64,000 bases of DNA from NCBI GenBank assembly GCA_027082955.1, contig JALWTA010000014.1:1-64000 (forward strand). The letters run 5' to 3'. Under the pieces are notes generated by a model. The model did not search any database. It was not told the DNA's origin and worked only from the letters and a program-made list of their open reading frames with translations. Source of the DNA: Sulfurovum sp. GTDB taxonomy: Bacteria; Campylobacterota; Campylobacteria; Campylobacterales; Sulfurovaceae. Positions 41,772 to 51,171 of the stretch are shown here, one piece after another. Position 1 is the stretch's first letter. Each line of letters begins with the position of its first letter. The translations under genes were made by a program, and so were the position numbers.

Positions 41772-43718
41772 TTATTTCTGCTGCCGTTTTTCCAGTACTT
41801 CCCGTACCCCGTCAAAATCCTTCTCATGTCCAAAACATGTTGATGTGTTGCAGATCATAAAGCCGTCGTTGGTATCGGTACGCAGCAGGCTGAAGGGGTA
41901 GGGGAGTGTGTCAAGGTCGGTTATGTGCTCTTTGAGCCTCTCCTCTTTGGCTTTGATGATGACATCGTCAAGTAGATAGCGGATGACCATTTTGCTCAGC
42001 TTTGGGGTGGAGACCGGCTGGCGCATCACATCGTAGGAGTGGATCTCGAGTGATTTGAAGACAAACTTTTTATAGACAGGATCGACCAGTGATGTGATCG
42101 AGTGCAACAGCCCGACCATGGTGGCAAGCGAAGAGGGGTAGGAGCTGTCGTAGATCTCCGCTTCAGTCTCGAACTCTCCGCGTGAGAATTTCCAGATACC
42201 GTTTTTGTAGAATTTCTCTATGGCGGCATTGGTCAGTTTCTGCGCTACGATGAGGTAGGTCTCATCCATCGTGCTCTCATAGGCTTCTATGAGGGCTTCA
42301 CCAAGATAGGCATAGTCTTCGAGGAATGCGTGTATCTTCGGAGTTTTCCCAATGAGCGTCGAGTGGAAGAGCTGGGAGTTGATATACATGGTATCAAGCA
42401 GTTTCTCCAGTGACTTCATGGCAGGTTTGAGATATTTTGGATCGACTCTTGCGGCTTTAAAGAGGGAAGTGATCATCATAGCATTCCATGAGACGATGAC
42501 CTTTCTGTCGATAAAGGGGTATTTTCGTTTCTCCTGACGGCGCTGTTTGAGTGCTTCTATGGCTTCTTTGTAGTAGGGGATGGCATCGGTATTGGCAGGA
42601 TCTTCAACTCTGACGATATTTTTGCCTTCAAAGTTGCCCTCCGGTGTGATGTGTAGTGCCTTAGCAAGGCTCTCATGTGCCTCTTTGGGGATACCCGCTT
42701 TGGTAAACGATTTGAGTGCCTTTTCGTAGGTATAGACAAAATATTTCCCCTCTTGCCCTTCGGTATCCGCATCACTGGCAGCGTAGAAGAGATGTTTCTC
42801 CTGCATTTTCTCGAGCATAAAGTCGAGCGTTTCAAATGCGACATCACGGTAGAATGTATTGCCGGTTGCATGATAGGCTTTGAGGTAAACGGCAGAGAGC
42901 TGTGCGTTGTCGTAGGTCATCTTCTCAAAGTGGGGTACCAGCCAGATATCATCGGTCGAATAGCGGCAGAACCCGCCGTCAACAAGATCACGCAAGCCGC
43001 CTTTTGCCATGTGGCTGAGCTGTTTTGCCGCCATATTGAGCGCCTCTTTGTTTCCTGTAAGTTTGTAGAGGTCAAGCAGCAGGTCAAGCAGGGAGGCTTG
43101 CGGAAATTTGGGGGCTTTGCTGAATCCGCCGTAGCGGTGGTCGTAGAGCATACCTGCATGTTCAATGGCACGCCCGATAATGCTGTGGTCGAGTTTGGTT
43201 GCCTGTATCTTGTCTTTGTTGGGGTTGATCTGTCTGAGAACACTCTCTGCCTCTTGCGTCAGTTTATGTTTCTCTGTTTTGTACTTGTCGGCAATCACCT
43301 CCAGTAGTGTCGGAAAGCTCATCATCCCGTAACGCGGTTCGGGAGGAATGTAGGTTGCGGAGTAGAAGGGTTTGCGCTCTTCTGTCAAAAAGATGGAGGT
43401 TGGCCATCCTCCCGGTCTGCCGTTCATCAACTGATAGACCTCCTGAAAGTGTTTGTCAATGTCGGGACGCTCTTCGCGGTCTACTTTGATAGCGACAAAA
43501 TATTTGTTGAGGATCTTTGCGGTCTCTTTGTTCTCAAATGATTCTTTTTCCATCACATGACACCAGTGGCAGGAACTGTAACCGATGCTAAGAAAAATCG
43601 GTTTGTGCTCTTTTTTTGCTTTTTCGAATGCCTCTTCTCCCCACGGATACCAGTCAACAGGGTTGTTTGCATGTTGTTGCAGATAGGGGGAGTGTTCGTT
43701 CTTGAGATGGTTTGCCAT
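41772..43718 (-). CDS. Thioredoxin-domain protein of the YyaL/DUF255 family
   Basis: This 648-residue protein begins with the DUF255 thioredoxin-like domain ([20 protein letters not shown], then [16 protein letters not shown] with the CxxC site near residue 50). An alpha/alpha-barrel like that of sugar epimerases and glycosidases follows ([15 protein letters not shown]). The family (YyaL, SPATA20) is widespread but has no settled function. No signal peptide is seen. ATG at 43718 is chosen because GAGGAAA lies directly upstream. Confidence 0.9.
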   Translation of the reverse strand: MANHLKNEHSPYLQQHANNPVDWYPWGEEAFEKAKKEHKPIFLSIGYSSCHWCHVMEKESFENKETAKILNKYFVAIKVDREERPDIDKHFQEVYQLMNGRPGGWPTSIFLTEERKPFYSATYIPPEPRYGMMSFPTLLEVIADKYKTEKHKLTQEAESVLRQINPNKDKIQATKLDHSIIGRAIEHAGMLYDHRYGGFSKAPKFPQASLLDLLLDLYKLTGNKEALNMAAKQLSHMAKGGLRDLVDGGFCRYSTDDIWLVPHFEKMTYDNAQLSAVYLKAYHATGNTFYRDVAFETLDFMLEKMQEKHLFYAASDADTEGQEGKYFVYTYEKALKSFTKAGIPKEAHESLAKALHITPEGNFEGKNIVRVEDPANTDAIPYYKEAIEALKQRRQEKRKYPFIDRKVIVSWNAMMITSLFKAARVDPKYLKPAMKSLEKLLDTMYINSQLFHSTLIGKTPKIHAFLEDYAYLGEALIEAYESTMDETYLIVAQKLTNAAIEKFYKNGIWKFSRGEFETEAEIYDSSYPSSLATMVGLLHSITSLVDPVYKKFVFKSLEIHSYDVMRQPVSTPKLSKMVIRYLLDDVIIKAKEERLKEHITDLDTLPYPFSLLRTDTNDGFMICNTSTCFGHEKDFDGVREVLEKRQQK

Positions 43719-43828
43719 AGTTTCCTCTTCTACTTGATAAATGATTAATCCATTTTTGGTAAGATTACACAGCTTATACACGAATAGTATAATACAATCA
43801 TATAAAATTTTACAACCAGAGAGAAAAA

Positions 43829-45691
43829 ATGCAGTCTATAATAAAAACGTTACTTTTTGTGAGCCTTTTGCTCAATACATCTCTTTTTGGTGGATTTGGC
43901 GATGCATTGAAAAAACAAAAATTTCTTCAGCCCGATGAAGCGTTCAAGATTGAAGCAGTGCAAAAAGCTGACAAGATCGAAACACATATCACATTGGCAG
44001 ACAAGATACACATTTACAAAAACGATTTGAAGTTTCGTATTGTCAAGCCTCAAAAAGTCAGCCTCACGCCAGCATTGCCGCCGGCTATTACAGAGGATGG
44101 TGAAGCTGTCTATAAAAAGAGCGTGACGGTCGATATTCCTCTACGTGATATTTTCTCTCATGTTGAAGGTGACTATACGTTGGAGGTGGAACTACAGGGC
44201 TGTTCAGACAGGGGCATCTGCTATCAGCCGTTTCACAAACAGTTTACATTCCATGCACCTGCAGCCAAAAAAATGAGTACAGTTTCTCAGACGGCATCAG
44301 TTCAAAAGAACAGTGTTACAGTAAAGGATGGAACACCGGGGGTACTGGATAAGATCAATGCCTTGACACACGAGGGCAATACGGCAAAGATCGCTGATGT
44401 TCTGGGGCATGAGAGTTCATGGTTTATTGTTGTACTCTTTTTTATCTTCGGTTTGCTTCTGGCACTGACTCCTTGTGTCTTTCCGATGATCCCCATCCTC
44501 TCATCAATCATAGTGTCTCAATCGGGCAATGAAAAGCCAGGGGTCGCCAAAGCCTTCTTGATTTCATTGGTTTATGTGATCGCTATGGCACTGACCTATA
44601 CTGCTGTGGGGGTGGTTGCGGGATTGGCAGGTGCCGATATTCAGACAGCTATGCAAAATCCATGGGTATTGACTGCCTTTGCTGCGATGTTCGTTGCCCT
44701 TGCTTTCTCACTCTTTGGCTATTACGAGATAGGATTGCCGGCATCGTGGCAGAGCAAGCTCAGCCGTGCGAGTGACGAGGCGGGACAACGTGGCGGTTTT
44801 GTCGGTACGGCAGTGATGGGTGTACTCTCTGCATTGATTGTCGGTCCATGTGTCGCTCCTCCGCTTGGCGGTGCGGTGCTCTTCATTTCCCACACCGGAG
44901 ATGCTCTGCTTGGCGGTGTGGCACTTTTTGTCATGAGTATCGGTATGGGTATGCCGTTGTTACTTGTGGGTATGGGTGCAGGAAAGTTCATGCCAAAACC
45001 GGGTGGCTGGATGAATGTCGTTTCTCAGGTCTTCGGTGTGATGATGCTTGGACTTGCCATCTTCATGCTTGGACGTGTACTGCCTGGAGGCATTACCCTG
45101 ATGCTATGGGCACTGCTCTTTATAGGGTCGGCACTCTACATGGGTGTGTTTGACAGCAGCGATAAAAAGCCAGGAGCCAAAAAGCTTGTACAGCTTTTTG
45201 CTGTTGTGCTGATGCTCTATGGAGCTTCTCTGTTTGTAGGGGCACTGAGCGGTGCGAATTCGATGTTTAGACCGTTTGAGCGTTTTACCGCACCAAAAGG
45301 CGCAGTTGTTGTGAGTGCAGATGCAAAGAACAGCCATAAGGGCTACAGCATTGCACGCTTGCTCAAAGAGGTAGCCGCTTCAGACAAACCCGTTGTGGTC
45401 GACTTTGGCAAAAAGAGCTGTACAGCATGTAAAGAGCTTGAGGAGATTACTTTCCCCAACCCCAAGGTCAAGGAGCAGCTTAAAAAGTTTAAATTTATCA
45501 AAATTGATGTGACTGACAATACTGATGCAGAGAAGGCACTTTTGAAAAAGTATGAACTCTTCGGTACGCCTAACATCATCTTCTTCGACAAAAACGGAAA
45601 GTTCATGCCCCAAAAGAGCCTGACAGGATTCATCAAGCCGCAGGAGTTTGCGGACCACCTGAAAAGGGTTGATGAGGAGAGTGCACGCTGA
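43829..45691 (+). CDS. dsbD: Thiol:disulfide interchange protein DsbD
   Basis: DsbD (620 residues) carries reducing power from cytoplasmic thioredoxin to the periplasm. It has a signal peptide, an N-terminal domain with C125 and C131 ([12 protein letters not shown]), a central eight-span domain with the redox cysteines in [10 protein letters not shown] and [12 protein letters not shown], and a C-terminal thioredoxin domain with [12 protein letters not shown]. It could supply electrons to the periplasmic MsrA/MsrB fusion at 48132 and to cytochrome c assembly. Confidence 0.95.
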   Translation: MQSIIKTLLFVSLLLNTSLFGGFGDALKKQKFLQPDEAFKIEAVQKADKIETHITLADKIHIYKNDLKFRIVKPQKVSLTPALPPAITEDGEAVYKKSVTVDIPLRDIFSHVEGDYTLEVELQGCSDRGICYQPFHKQFTFHAPAAKKMSTVSQTASVQKNSVTVKDGTPGVLDKINALTHEGNTAKIADVLGHESSWFIVVLFFIFGLLLALTPCVFPMIPILSSIIVSQSGNEKPGVAKAFLISLVYVIAMALTYTAVGVVAGLAGADIQTAMQNPWVLTAFAAMFVALAFSLFGYYEIGLPASWQSKLSRASDEAGQRGGFVGTAVMGVLSALIVGPCVAPPLGGAVLFISHTGDALLGGVALFVMSIGMGMPLLLVGMGAGKFMPKPGGWMNVVSQVFGVMMLGLAIFMLGRVLPGGITLMLWALLFIGSALYMGVFDSSDKKPGAKKLVQLFAVVLMLYGASLFVGALSGANSMFRPFERFTAPKGAVVVSADAKNSHKGYSIARLLKEVAASDKPVVVDFGKKSCTACKELEEITFPNPKVKEQLKKFKFIKIDVTDNTDAEKALLKKYELFGTPNIIFFDKNGKFMPQKSLTGFIKPQEFADHLKRVDEESAR

Positions 45692-45801
45692 TGCGTGTGC
45701 ACCTGCATTTACCAACATTTTTCTTCACTTCACAATCAATATCTTTACATTTGTAAAAAATAAAGCTATACTTATGTAAATTATATACGTAAGGTTCTTA
45801 T

Positions 45802-47022
45802 ATGTTTAAACGATCTGTAGAGAGTATTTTACAAGAAGCACTCCATATCTCACCGGCTGTATTGCTGGCAGGTGCAAGACAGATAGGAAAATCTACGCTA
45901 TGTCTCTCTTTGGAAAGAGAGTACAGAGTATTTGACGACTTGACACAAAGAGAAGCTGCCAAGAACGATCCGCAGGGTTATATTGTTTCACTTCCCAAAC
46001 CTATTACCATAGATGAGATACAAAAAGTGCCGGAAGTGCTGGATGGCATTAAACTTGATATTGATAACCATAGAGTCAATGGGAACTTTTTGCTTACAGG
46101 ATCTGCCAATGTACTTGATATGAAAAAAGCCAAGGAGACGCTTGCAGGAAGGATCATAGAAATACCGATGTATCCGCTCTCGCAAAAAGAGATACACCAT
46201 AAGCCGGAGGAGAATATCATTGATATTTTGTTCACAGAAGGTGTAGAAGGATTACGTTGTGATAAAAAGTCTGTAACAGAGCTGCTGGAAGCGGTACTGA
46301 AGGGTGGCTATCCTGAGATACTTAAAATAGATACACCAAGAGGCAGATCCCTGTGGTTTAATGCCTATATCAGTACCTATGTAGAGAGAGACATACGGGA
46401 TGTTGGAGAGCTTAGAGATATCTCAGCATTTATACGTTTTTACAATATCATCGCACCAAGGTCGTGCGGTTTGGTAAATAAATCAGATTTGGCAAATGAA
46501 GCAAACCTTTCGGAGGCTACGGCAAGCAACTATCTGAGTATGTTGGAGATGATATATCAAATCGCACTGCTTAAGCCTTATGTCTCCAACATTTCCAAAC
46601 GTTTTATCAAATCTCCAAAGCTTTTCATGACCGACAGTGGACTTTTTTGTCATCTTTTGGGAATTGCCTCAGTTGACGATTTGATGCAAAGCAAACATAA
46701 AGGAGATATTGTAGAAACGTTTGTCTATGCCGAACTTGCCAAGCACATAGGGTATTCACAAACACAACCTTCTATGTACCACTACCGTACCAACGACAAA
46801 AAAGAGATCGATTTCATCATAGAAAAGTCCGATACCATATTTGCCATAGAGGTCAAATCCTCTCTAAGTCTTAAAAAGGAGGTATTTAAGCATATTGAAG
46901 ACTTTCAGAAAAAGTCTGATAAAAGGGTAGTCGGTATCGTTTTGTATGCCGGAAGCGATATCGTGCCTTTTGGTGATGGGAACCAAAAGCGATTTGCCGT
47001 TCCATTAAGTCTGTTTTTTTAA
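45802..47022 (+). CDS. AAA ATPase with C-terminal DUF4143
   Basis: This 406-residue protein has a Walker A motif LLAGARQIGKST near residue 21, a Walker B-like ITIDEIQKVPE, the sensor LLTGSANV, and a C-terminal DUF4143/restriction-like part (HYRTNDKKEIDFIIEK, then FAIEVKSSLSLKKE). Such proteins are common accessory genes of unknown role. The DxE-V-K pattern hints at a nuclease fold. It stands alone. Confidence 0.88.
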   Translation: MFKRSVESILQEALHISPAVLLAGARQIGKSTLCLSLEREYRVFDDLTQREAAKNDPQGYIVSLPKPITIDEIQKVPEVLDGIKLDIDNHRVNGNFLLTGSANVLDMKKAKETLAGRIIEIPMYPLSQKEIHHKPEENIIDILFTEGVEGLRCDKKSVTELLEAVLKGGYPEILKIDTPRGRSLWFNAYISTYVERDIRDVGELRDISAFIRFYNIIAPRSCGLVNKSDLANEANLSEATASNYLSMLEMIYQIALLKPYVSNISKRFIKSPKLFMTDSGLFCHLLGIASVDDLMQSKHKGDIVETFVYAELAKHIGYSQTQPSMYHYRTNDKKEIDFIIEKSDTIFAIEVKSSLSLKKEVFKHIEDFQKKSDKRVVGIVLYAGSDIVPFGDGNQKRFAVPLSLFF

Positions 47023-47031
47023 AGGTACCCG

Positions 47032-47394
47032 TTATTTTTCAGGCACAAAATCCAAAGAGATTGAGTTAACGCAGTGGCGTGTCTGTTTGGGGGTGAAGCC
47101 CTCACCTTTGAAGACATGTCCAAGGTGACCGCCACAGTTGGCACAGACAATCTCTATACGTCTGCCGTCAGCATCTGGCACCTCCTTGACTGCTCCGGGG
47201 AAGGCGTCATCAAAGCTTGGCCACCCTGTGCCGCTGTCAAATTTGGCACTTGAGGGAAAGAGCGGTGTATTGCACTGGCGGCAGATGTAGGTGCCGTCTT
47301 TGTGGTGGTCCCAGAACTTTCCGGTAAAGGCGCGTTCGGTTCCTTTGTGGAGGATGACGTACTGTTCTTCTTCTGTGAGTGTATTGTATGGCAT
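47032..47394 (-). CDS. msrB: Methionine-R-sulfoxide reductase MsrB (zinc type)
   Basis: MsrB (120 residues) reduces methionine-R-sulfoxide. It has the zinc cysteines CRQC and CANC, the fold motifs [10 protein letters not shown] and GGHLGHVF, and the catalytic cysteine in TRHCVNS. There is no signal peptide, so it is cytoplasmic. It ends 10 bases from the convergent ATPase gene. The second MsrB of the window, within the fusion at 48132, is periplasmic and lacks the zinc cysteines. Confidence 0.95.
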   Translation of the reverse strand: MPYNTLTEEEQYVILHKGTERAFTGKFWDHHKDGTYICRQCNTPLFPSSAKFDSGTGWPSFDDAFPGAVKEVPDADGRRIEIVCANCGGHLGHVFKGEGFTPKQTRHCVNSISLDFVPEK

Positions 47395-47411
47395 AGTGAT
47401 TCTTTTATTCT

Positions 47412-47642
47412 TTACTTGTCAAATGTTTCAGCTTTTCTATTGGGTACTTTTTTTAGCATCGATGACAGATGTGCGGCACTTCCTTCTTTTGCACGTTCTT
47501 CAAGGTAGTCATAGGTTTGCAGTGCTGACAGTTTCTCGGCTATTGCCGTAGCGATAAACTGGTTCATCGATATATTCTCTCGTTTAGAAAACTCTTTAAG
47601 ACGCATGCCCAATGATTCGGGTAATCTCAGTGCTACATTCAT
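47412..47642 (-). CDS. Ribbon-helix-helix antitoxin of the PIN pair
   Basis: This 76-residue protein begins [38 protein letters not shown], a ribbon-helix-helix DNA-binding domain. The C-terminal tail could wrap the toxin. Its ATG overlaps the stop of the PIN gene as ATGA. In this pair the toxin gene comes first, the reverse of the usual order. It may also be called a CopG/HicB-like antitoxin. Confidence 0.82.
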   Translation of the reverse strand: MNVALRLPESLGMRLKEFSKRENISMNQFIATAIAEKLSALQTYDYLEERAKEGSAAHLSSMLKKVPNRKAETFDK

Positions 47643-48082
47643 GGTAATACTCCTTTGTCAAATAGTTCGGCGGGGGTAAGTATGTCAATGCCGAAATACT
47701 TTTTTACCCCTTCAAAATCTTTTGTATTGTAAGTGATGATGGCTTTTGCCTGTCCGTTGACAGCAGTCTCCAGCACCTTGTCATCAAAGCTGTCTTTCAA
47801 AAAAGGTCTCCATAAAAAATGAAGCTTTGTTTTATGTGAGATAGCTACAATATCTGACACAATAAGACGAATCTCCTGTTCGCTAAAATAGTCATATTTT
47901 TGTCTATTTTTGGGTCTTAGCAAAACCTCTTCAAACTCCAGCGCCAACGGTACAGAGATCACATTGTAGTGTACATCTTTCAATGCCTGCGCTGTAAGCA
48001 ACTCTATGAGTTGATAAGATTTTCCTTTACTGGAAAAGAGTGCAGACAACACCACATTGGTATCGATCACAATCTTATACAT
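47639..48082 (-). CDS. PIN-domain toxin (VapC-like ribonuclease)
   Basis: This 147-residue protein has the PIN pattern: IDTNVVLSALFSSKG with the first aspartate near residue 5, an acidic residue in LEFEEVLL, then DSFDDKVLETA and AIITYNTKDF. It is a probable metal-dependent RNase toxin of the COG1569 type. ATG at 48082 is preferred; an in-frame GTG at 48106 adds eight residues. No ribosome site is seen, and an AT-rich promoter-like stretch lies directly upstream, so the mRNA may be leaderless. It is translationally coupled to the antitoxin. Confidence 0.82.
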   Translation of the reverse strand: MYKIVIDTNVVLSALFSSKGKSYQLIELLTAQALKDVHYNVISVPLALEFEEVLLRPKNRQKYDYFSEQEIRLIVSDIVAISHKTKLHFLWRPFLKDSFDDKVLETAVNGQAKAIITYNTKDFEGVKKYFGIDILTPAELFDKGVLP

Positions 48083-48089
48083 ATGTATA
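48076..48089. promoter_or_regulatory. Perfect 14-bp palindrome over the PIN start codon
   Basis: TATACATATGTATA is a perfect palindrome that includes the toxin start codon (48080-48082). It is likely the operator bound by the ribbon-helix-helix antitoxin for autorepression. A TATAAT lies just upstream on the minus strand. Confidence 0.55.
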
Positions 48090-48131
48090 TTATATATGAT
48101 ATACACTTATGCCAATATAAAACCACTGTTT

Positions 48132-49370
48132 CTATTTTTTTAACTTATCCCTTGGCACAAACTCCAAAACCGTTGCGTTGATGCAGTAGCGCCGTTTGCC
48201 GCCCGGGGCATCGTTGAAGACGTGTCCCAGATGTGCGCCGCTTTTACGTGCAACGATCTCTACACGGTGCATGCCGTAGCTATTGTCCTCTTTTTCAATG
48301 ACGGCACCCTTGACAGGTTTGTAGAAGCTCAGCCATCCAGAGCCGGAGTTGAAACGGTCACGTGTGTCGAAGAGGATGTCGCCGCTGATGGTGTCGATGA
48401 AAACACCGTCACTGGTATGTTTGAACTTTTCGTAGCGTTTACAGAAGCGGCTCTCAGTACTTTTGTTGAACGCGATATCGAACGCTTCGCTGTCAGTACC
48501 GAGCTTGAAGGCACCAAGCGCTTTGTAAAATGCTTTTTCATCCATGTAGCCTACATGTCTGTAAACCTCTTTGCCATCTTCTATGAAAAGAATAGTCGGA
48601 GTTCCTTCTACAGCTCCTTTGAGCGTGAACCCCTCAAGCTCTTTCTGTTGTGCTGTACGCAGCGGTATGGTACCGTGGTAGTGGTCAGTCACATCGAACT
48701 TGAAGTTTTCACAAAAACGGCAGTGCGGTGCGGTGATGACCATGATCTCCTTGCCGCCAAGCGGTGTTACCTTCGAGGTACTTTGTTTCTGTGCACTCTT
48801 TTCAAACTTTACTCCGGTGGCATGGTTGGGACAGTAGCCAAAAGGGTGTTTTTTCAGATAGTTCTGATGGTATGCTTCAGCAGGCCAGAACTTTTTGAGT
48901 GGTTTGATCTCTGTGGTGATAGTGCCGTATCCTGCCTTAGTCAGAAGTTTCTGGTAGCGTGCCTTCGTTTCAAAGGCTATCTTCTTTTGCTTCGGCGTGG
49001 TGTAGTAGATGGCACTTCGGTAGTTGTTGCCTCTGTCGTTGCCCTGACGATTGCCTTGTGTAGGGTCGTGCATCTGCCAAAAAGACTTGATGAGTTGTTC
49101 TGCTGTAATCTTGCTGTCATCGTAGACCACTTCGACCGATTCGGCATGGTTGACAAGCCCCTTTGGGGGATTGTGACGATATTTCAGCACAGTATCATAA
49201 TCGGGGTTGTCATAGCTGCCGCCTGCGTATCCGGAAGTAGCTTTGATGACACCGGGCATGGCTTCAAAATGCTTTTCGACACCCCAGAAGCAGCCTGCGG
49301 CAAAGACGATGGTTTGCGGTTTCGCCCATAGCGAGAGAGCAAGTGTCAATAGTAGTAAAAAGGTTTTCAT
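48132..49370 (-). CDS. msrAB: Periplasmic MsrA-thioredoxin-MsrB fusion
   Basis: This 412-residue protein reduces both epimers of methionine sulfoxide in exported proteins. A signal peptide (MKTFLLLLTLALSLWAKP) is followed by MsrA with the catalytic GCFWGVEKHF. A short thioredoxin-like segment follows (VITAPHCRFCENFKF, CxxC near residue 224), and then MsrB with FNSGSGWLSF and RRYCINATV. The MsrB part lacks the two zinc CxxC pairs. The domain order differs from Neisseria PilB (thioredoxin-MsrA-MsrB). The second of two adjacent ATGs (49370) is preferred by spacing. Confidence 0.92.
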   Translation of the reverse strand: MKTFLLLLTLALSLWAKPQTIVFAAGCFWGVEKHFEAMPGVIKATSGYAGGSYDNPDYDTVLKYRHNPPKGLVNHAESVEVVYDDSKITAEQLIKSFWQMHDPTQGNRQGNDRGNNYRSAIYYTTPKQKKIAFETKARYQKLLTKAGYGTITTEIKPLKKFWPAEAYHQNYLKKHPFGYCPNHATGVKFEKSAQKQSTSKVTPLGGKEIMVITAPHCRFCENFKFDVTDHYHGTIPLRTAQQKELEGFTLKGAVEGTPTILFIEDGKEVYRHVGYMDEKAFYKALGAFKLGTDSEAFDIAFNKSTESRFCKRYEKFKHTSDGVFIDTISGDILFDTRDRFNSGSGWLSFYKPVKGAVIEKEDNSYGMHRVEIVARKSGAHLGHVFNDAPGGKRRYCINATVLEFVPRDKLKK

Positions 49371-49411
49371 CATTGTTCCTTAGTGTTCATTGTGTTCCCT
49401 AAATAATCACC

Positions 49412-49577
49412 GGTTTCACTCGACAGCTCTGGCAGTCGCGAACGTGAGAAGCGTCAGCAAAAGACAACTGCTTGTCGTTTTCAGCTTCGGAACCGAAACG
49501 ATCGGAGCGAATGCGAAGCCGTGGAGGCGAGCCCGTTTCACGGGTGAAGCGCTCCTTTGTCGCCATCGAGTGAAACC
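49412..49577. repeat. 166-bp element with 12-bp perfect terminal inverted repeats
   Basis: GGTTTCACTCGA (49412-49423) and TCGAGTGAAACC (49566-49577) are perfect inverted repeats. The interior is more GC-rich than its surroundings. It reads like a compact, structured or non-autonomous mobile repeat (MITE-like) in the gap between msrAB and the S1-domain gene. No convincing protein is encoded; the open frame through it is a by-product. No target duplication is evident. The rest of the gap to 49706 is featureless. Confidence 0.65.
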
Positions 49578-49706
49578 TACGTATAGGGAAAAGATTTAGG
49601 TACGTTAGTCTACCCAAAAAGTGTGTAGCAGTGTGGAATAGGGTATAATACACCAAACACGATCAATTGACGTGAGCATATCACGAAATCATACAAACGG
49701 AACCAC

Positions 49707-50570
49707 ATGATATACCCCAAACAACCTAACGAGCATATAGCCATCGGTAAGATCAATACCCTCAAAATAGAACGCGATACTGACTACGGTTACTATCTCA
49801 GTGCCAAAGATGGTGAAGAGGTGCTTTTGCCCAATGTTTACATCATGGAAGATGAGATGCCTATGGGCAGTCTGCTCGATGTCTTTGTCTATACCGACAG
49901 TGAAGACCGGCCAGTGGCAACAACAAAGATACCTTACGCAAAGCTGGGAGAGTACGGCTACTTTACTGTAGTGGACTATAAGAGTTATGGTGCCTTTGTC
50001 AACTGGGGGCTTCCCAAAGATCTGTTTGTGCCGCTCTCACAGCAAAAAGAGCATTTTCATATCGGTAAAAAGTATGTTCTGAGGGTCTGTCTTGACGAGA
50101 AGACCGGTAGGCTTTACGGTACGCAGAAGATCGGCAAATATTTTGAACGATCACTCAAAGGGCTGCACCCGAATAAAATCTGCGAGATGCTTGTATTGGC
50201 ACAGACACCGCTTGGTTACAAAGTGATTGTTGACAACCGTTATGAGGGGATGCTCTTTGCCAATGAGATCTTTGAAACCATTCGGGTAGGTGACAAAAAG
50301 AGAGGGTACATCAAATCGCTGCGCAAGGATGGCAAGCTTGATATGTCGCTCCAGCCTATCGGCAGAGAGGCAAAACTCTCTGTGGCTGAGGGTACGGTTC
50401 TTCAACTGCTCAAAGAGGCTGACGGGTCACTGCCGTTTACCTACAAAAGCGATGCAGAGGCGATTGCCAAGACATTTGGACTGAGCAAGAAAAACTTCAA
50501 GCGAACGCTTACGGCACTGATTGCAGAGGGACGTATTGTGCTAGAGGATGATGCCATAAAACTTCCTTGA
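49707..50570 (+). CDS. cvfB: S1-domain RNA-binding protein, CvfB/YitL family
   Basis: This 287-residue protein has tandem S1-like OB folds (GKINTLKIERDTDYGYYL, then TVVDYKSYGAFVNWGLPKDLFVPLSQ, then GYKVIVDNRYEGMLF). It ends in a winged helix (AEAIAKTFGLSKKNFKRTLTAL, EGRIVL). It matches CvfB of Staphylococcus, a regulator of RNA stability. GGAACC lies just before the ATG. Confidence 0.88.
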   Translation: MIYPKQPNEHIAIGKINTLKIERDTDYGYYLSAKDGEEVLLPNVYIMEDEMPMGSLLDVFVYTDSEDRPVATTKIPYAKLGEYGYFTVVDYKSYGAFVNWGLPKDLFVPLSQQKEHFHIGKKYVLRVCLDEKTGRLYGTQKIGKYFERSLKGLHPNKICEMLVLAQTPLGYKVIVDNRYEGMLFANEIFETIRVGDKKRGYIKSLRKDGKLDMSLQPIGREAKLSVAEGTVLQLLKEADGSLPFTYKSDAEAIAKTFGLSKKNFKRTLTALIAEGRIVLEDDAIKLP

Positions 50571-50650
50571 AGGACTTTGGTTTGTAGAATGATATAATCT
50601 ACAGATAATGCCATGTTACAATGGAATGATTTCAATACAAAGGAACAGCA

Positions 50651-51097
50651 ATGGATTTGAACGAACTTTTTCAAATGGGTGCACAGCTTATTCAGAACAA
50701 CAGTGATGATGCAACAACCGGACTCGACCTTGGTGATATCGCCAATGCCATCGGTTCTCTGATCCAGAACGAAGAGGGAGGGCTTGATCTCTCAACATTC
50801 GTTTCAGGGCTTTCTGAGAATGGACTGGGTGAGATTGTCGGTTCATGGCTTGGCAACGGAGAGAACAAAGCGATCGATCCTGAGCAGGTAAGCGCACTGC
50901 TGGGTTCTGAGAAGGTTTCTCAGTTTGCTTCCCAGCTTGGACTCGAAGAGGGCAGCGCACTGCAGGCACTTGCCGATGCCCTGCCTCAAGTGGTAGACCA
51001 GGCAACTTCCGGTGAAGGCAGCATTGTCGATCAGATGCTCGATCAGGTTGGCGGTGCAGAGGGTGCCATGGGTATGCTTGGCAAGATGTTCGGATAA
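50651..51097 (+). CDS. YidB-like (DUF937) protein
   Basis: This 148-residue acidic protein has repeated glycine-rich segments (IANAIGSLIQNEEGGLDLST, ENGLGEIVGSWLGNGENKAI) and DPEQVSALLGSEKVSQFA, typical of YidB/DUF937 proteins. Function is unknown. The ATG has AAAGGAA upstream. Confidence 0.82.
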   Translation: MDLNELFQMGAQLIQNNSDDATTGLDLGDIANAIGSLIQNEEGGLDLSTFVSGLSENGLGEIVGSWLGNGENKAIDPEQVSALLGSEKVSQFASQLGLEEGSALQALADALPQVVDQATSGEGSIVDQMLDQVGGAEGAMGMLGKMFG

Positions 51098-51171
51098 CCT
51101 GACTGCATGAAATTGTCTGTCAATTTGACAGATAATTTCAATCTTTCTCTCTTTTTGGCTACACTTCCTCT

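Noticed and set aside
48222-49331. Plus-strand open frame of 369 codons
   Set aside because: It mirrors the MsrA-thioredoxin-MsrB gene, which has signal peptide and catalytic motifs. The mirrored protein is cysteine- and valine-rich noise.
49390-49599. Small protein of 69 residues
   Set aside because: The frame runs through the 166-bp inverted-repeat element and its composition follows the repeat. No family resemblance.
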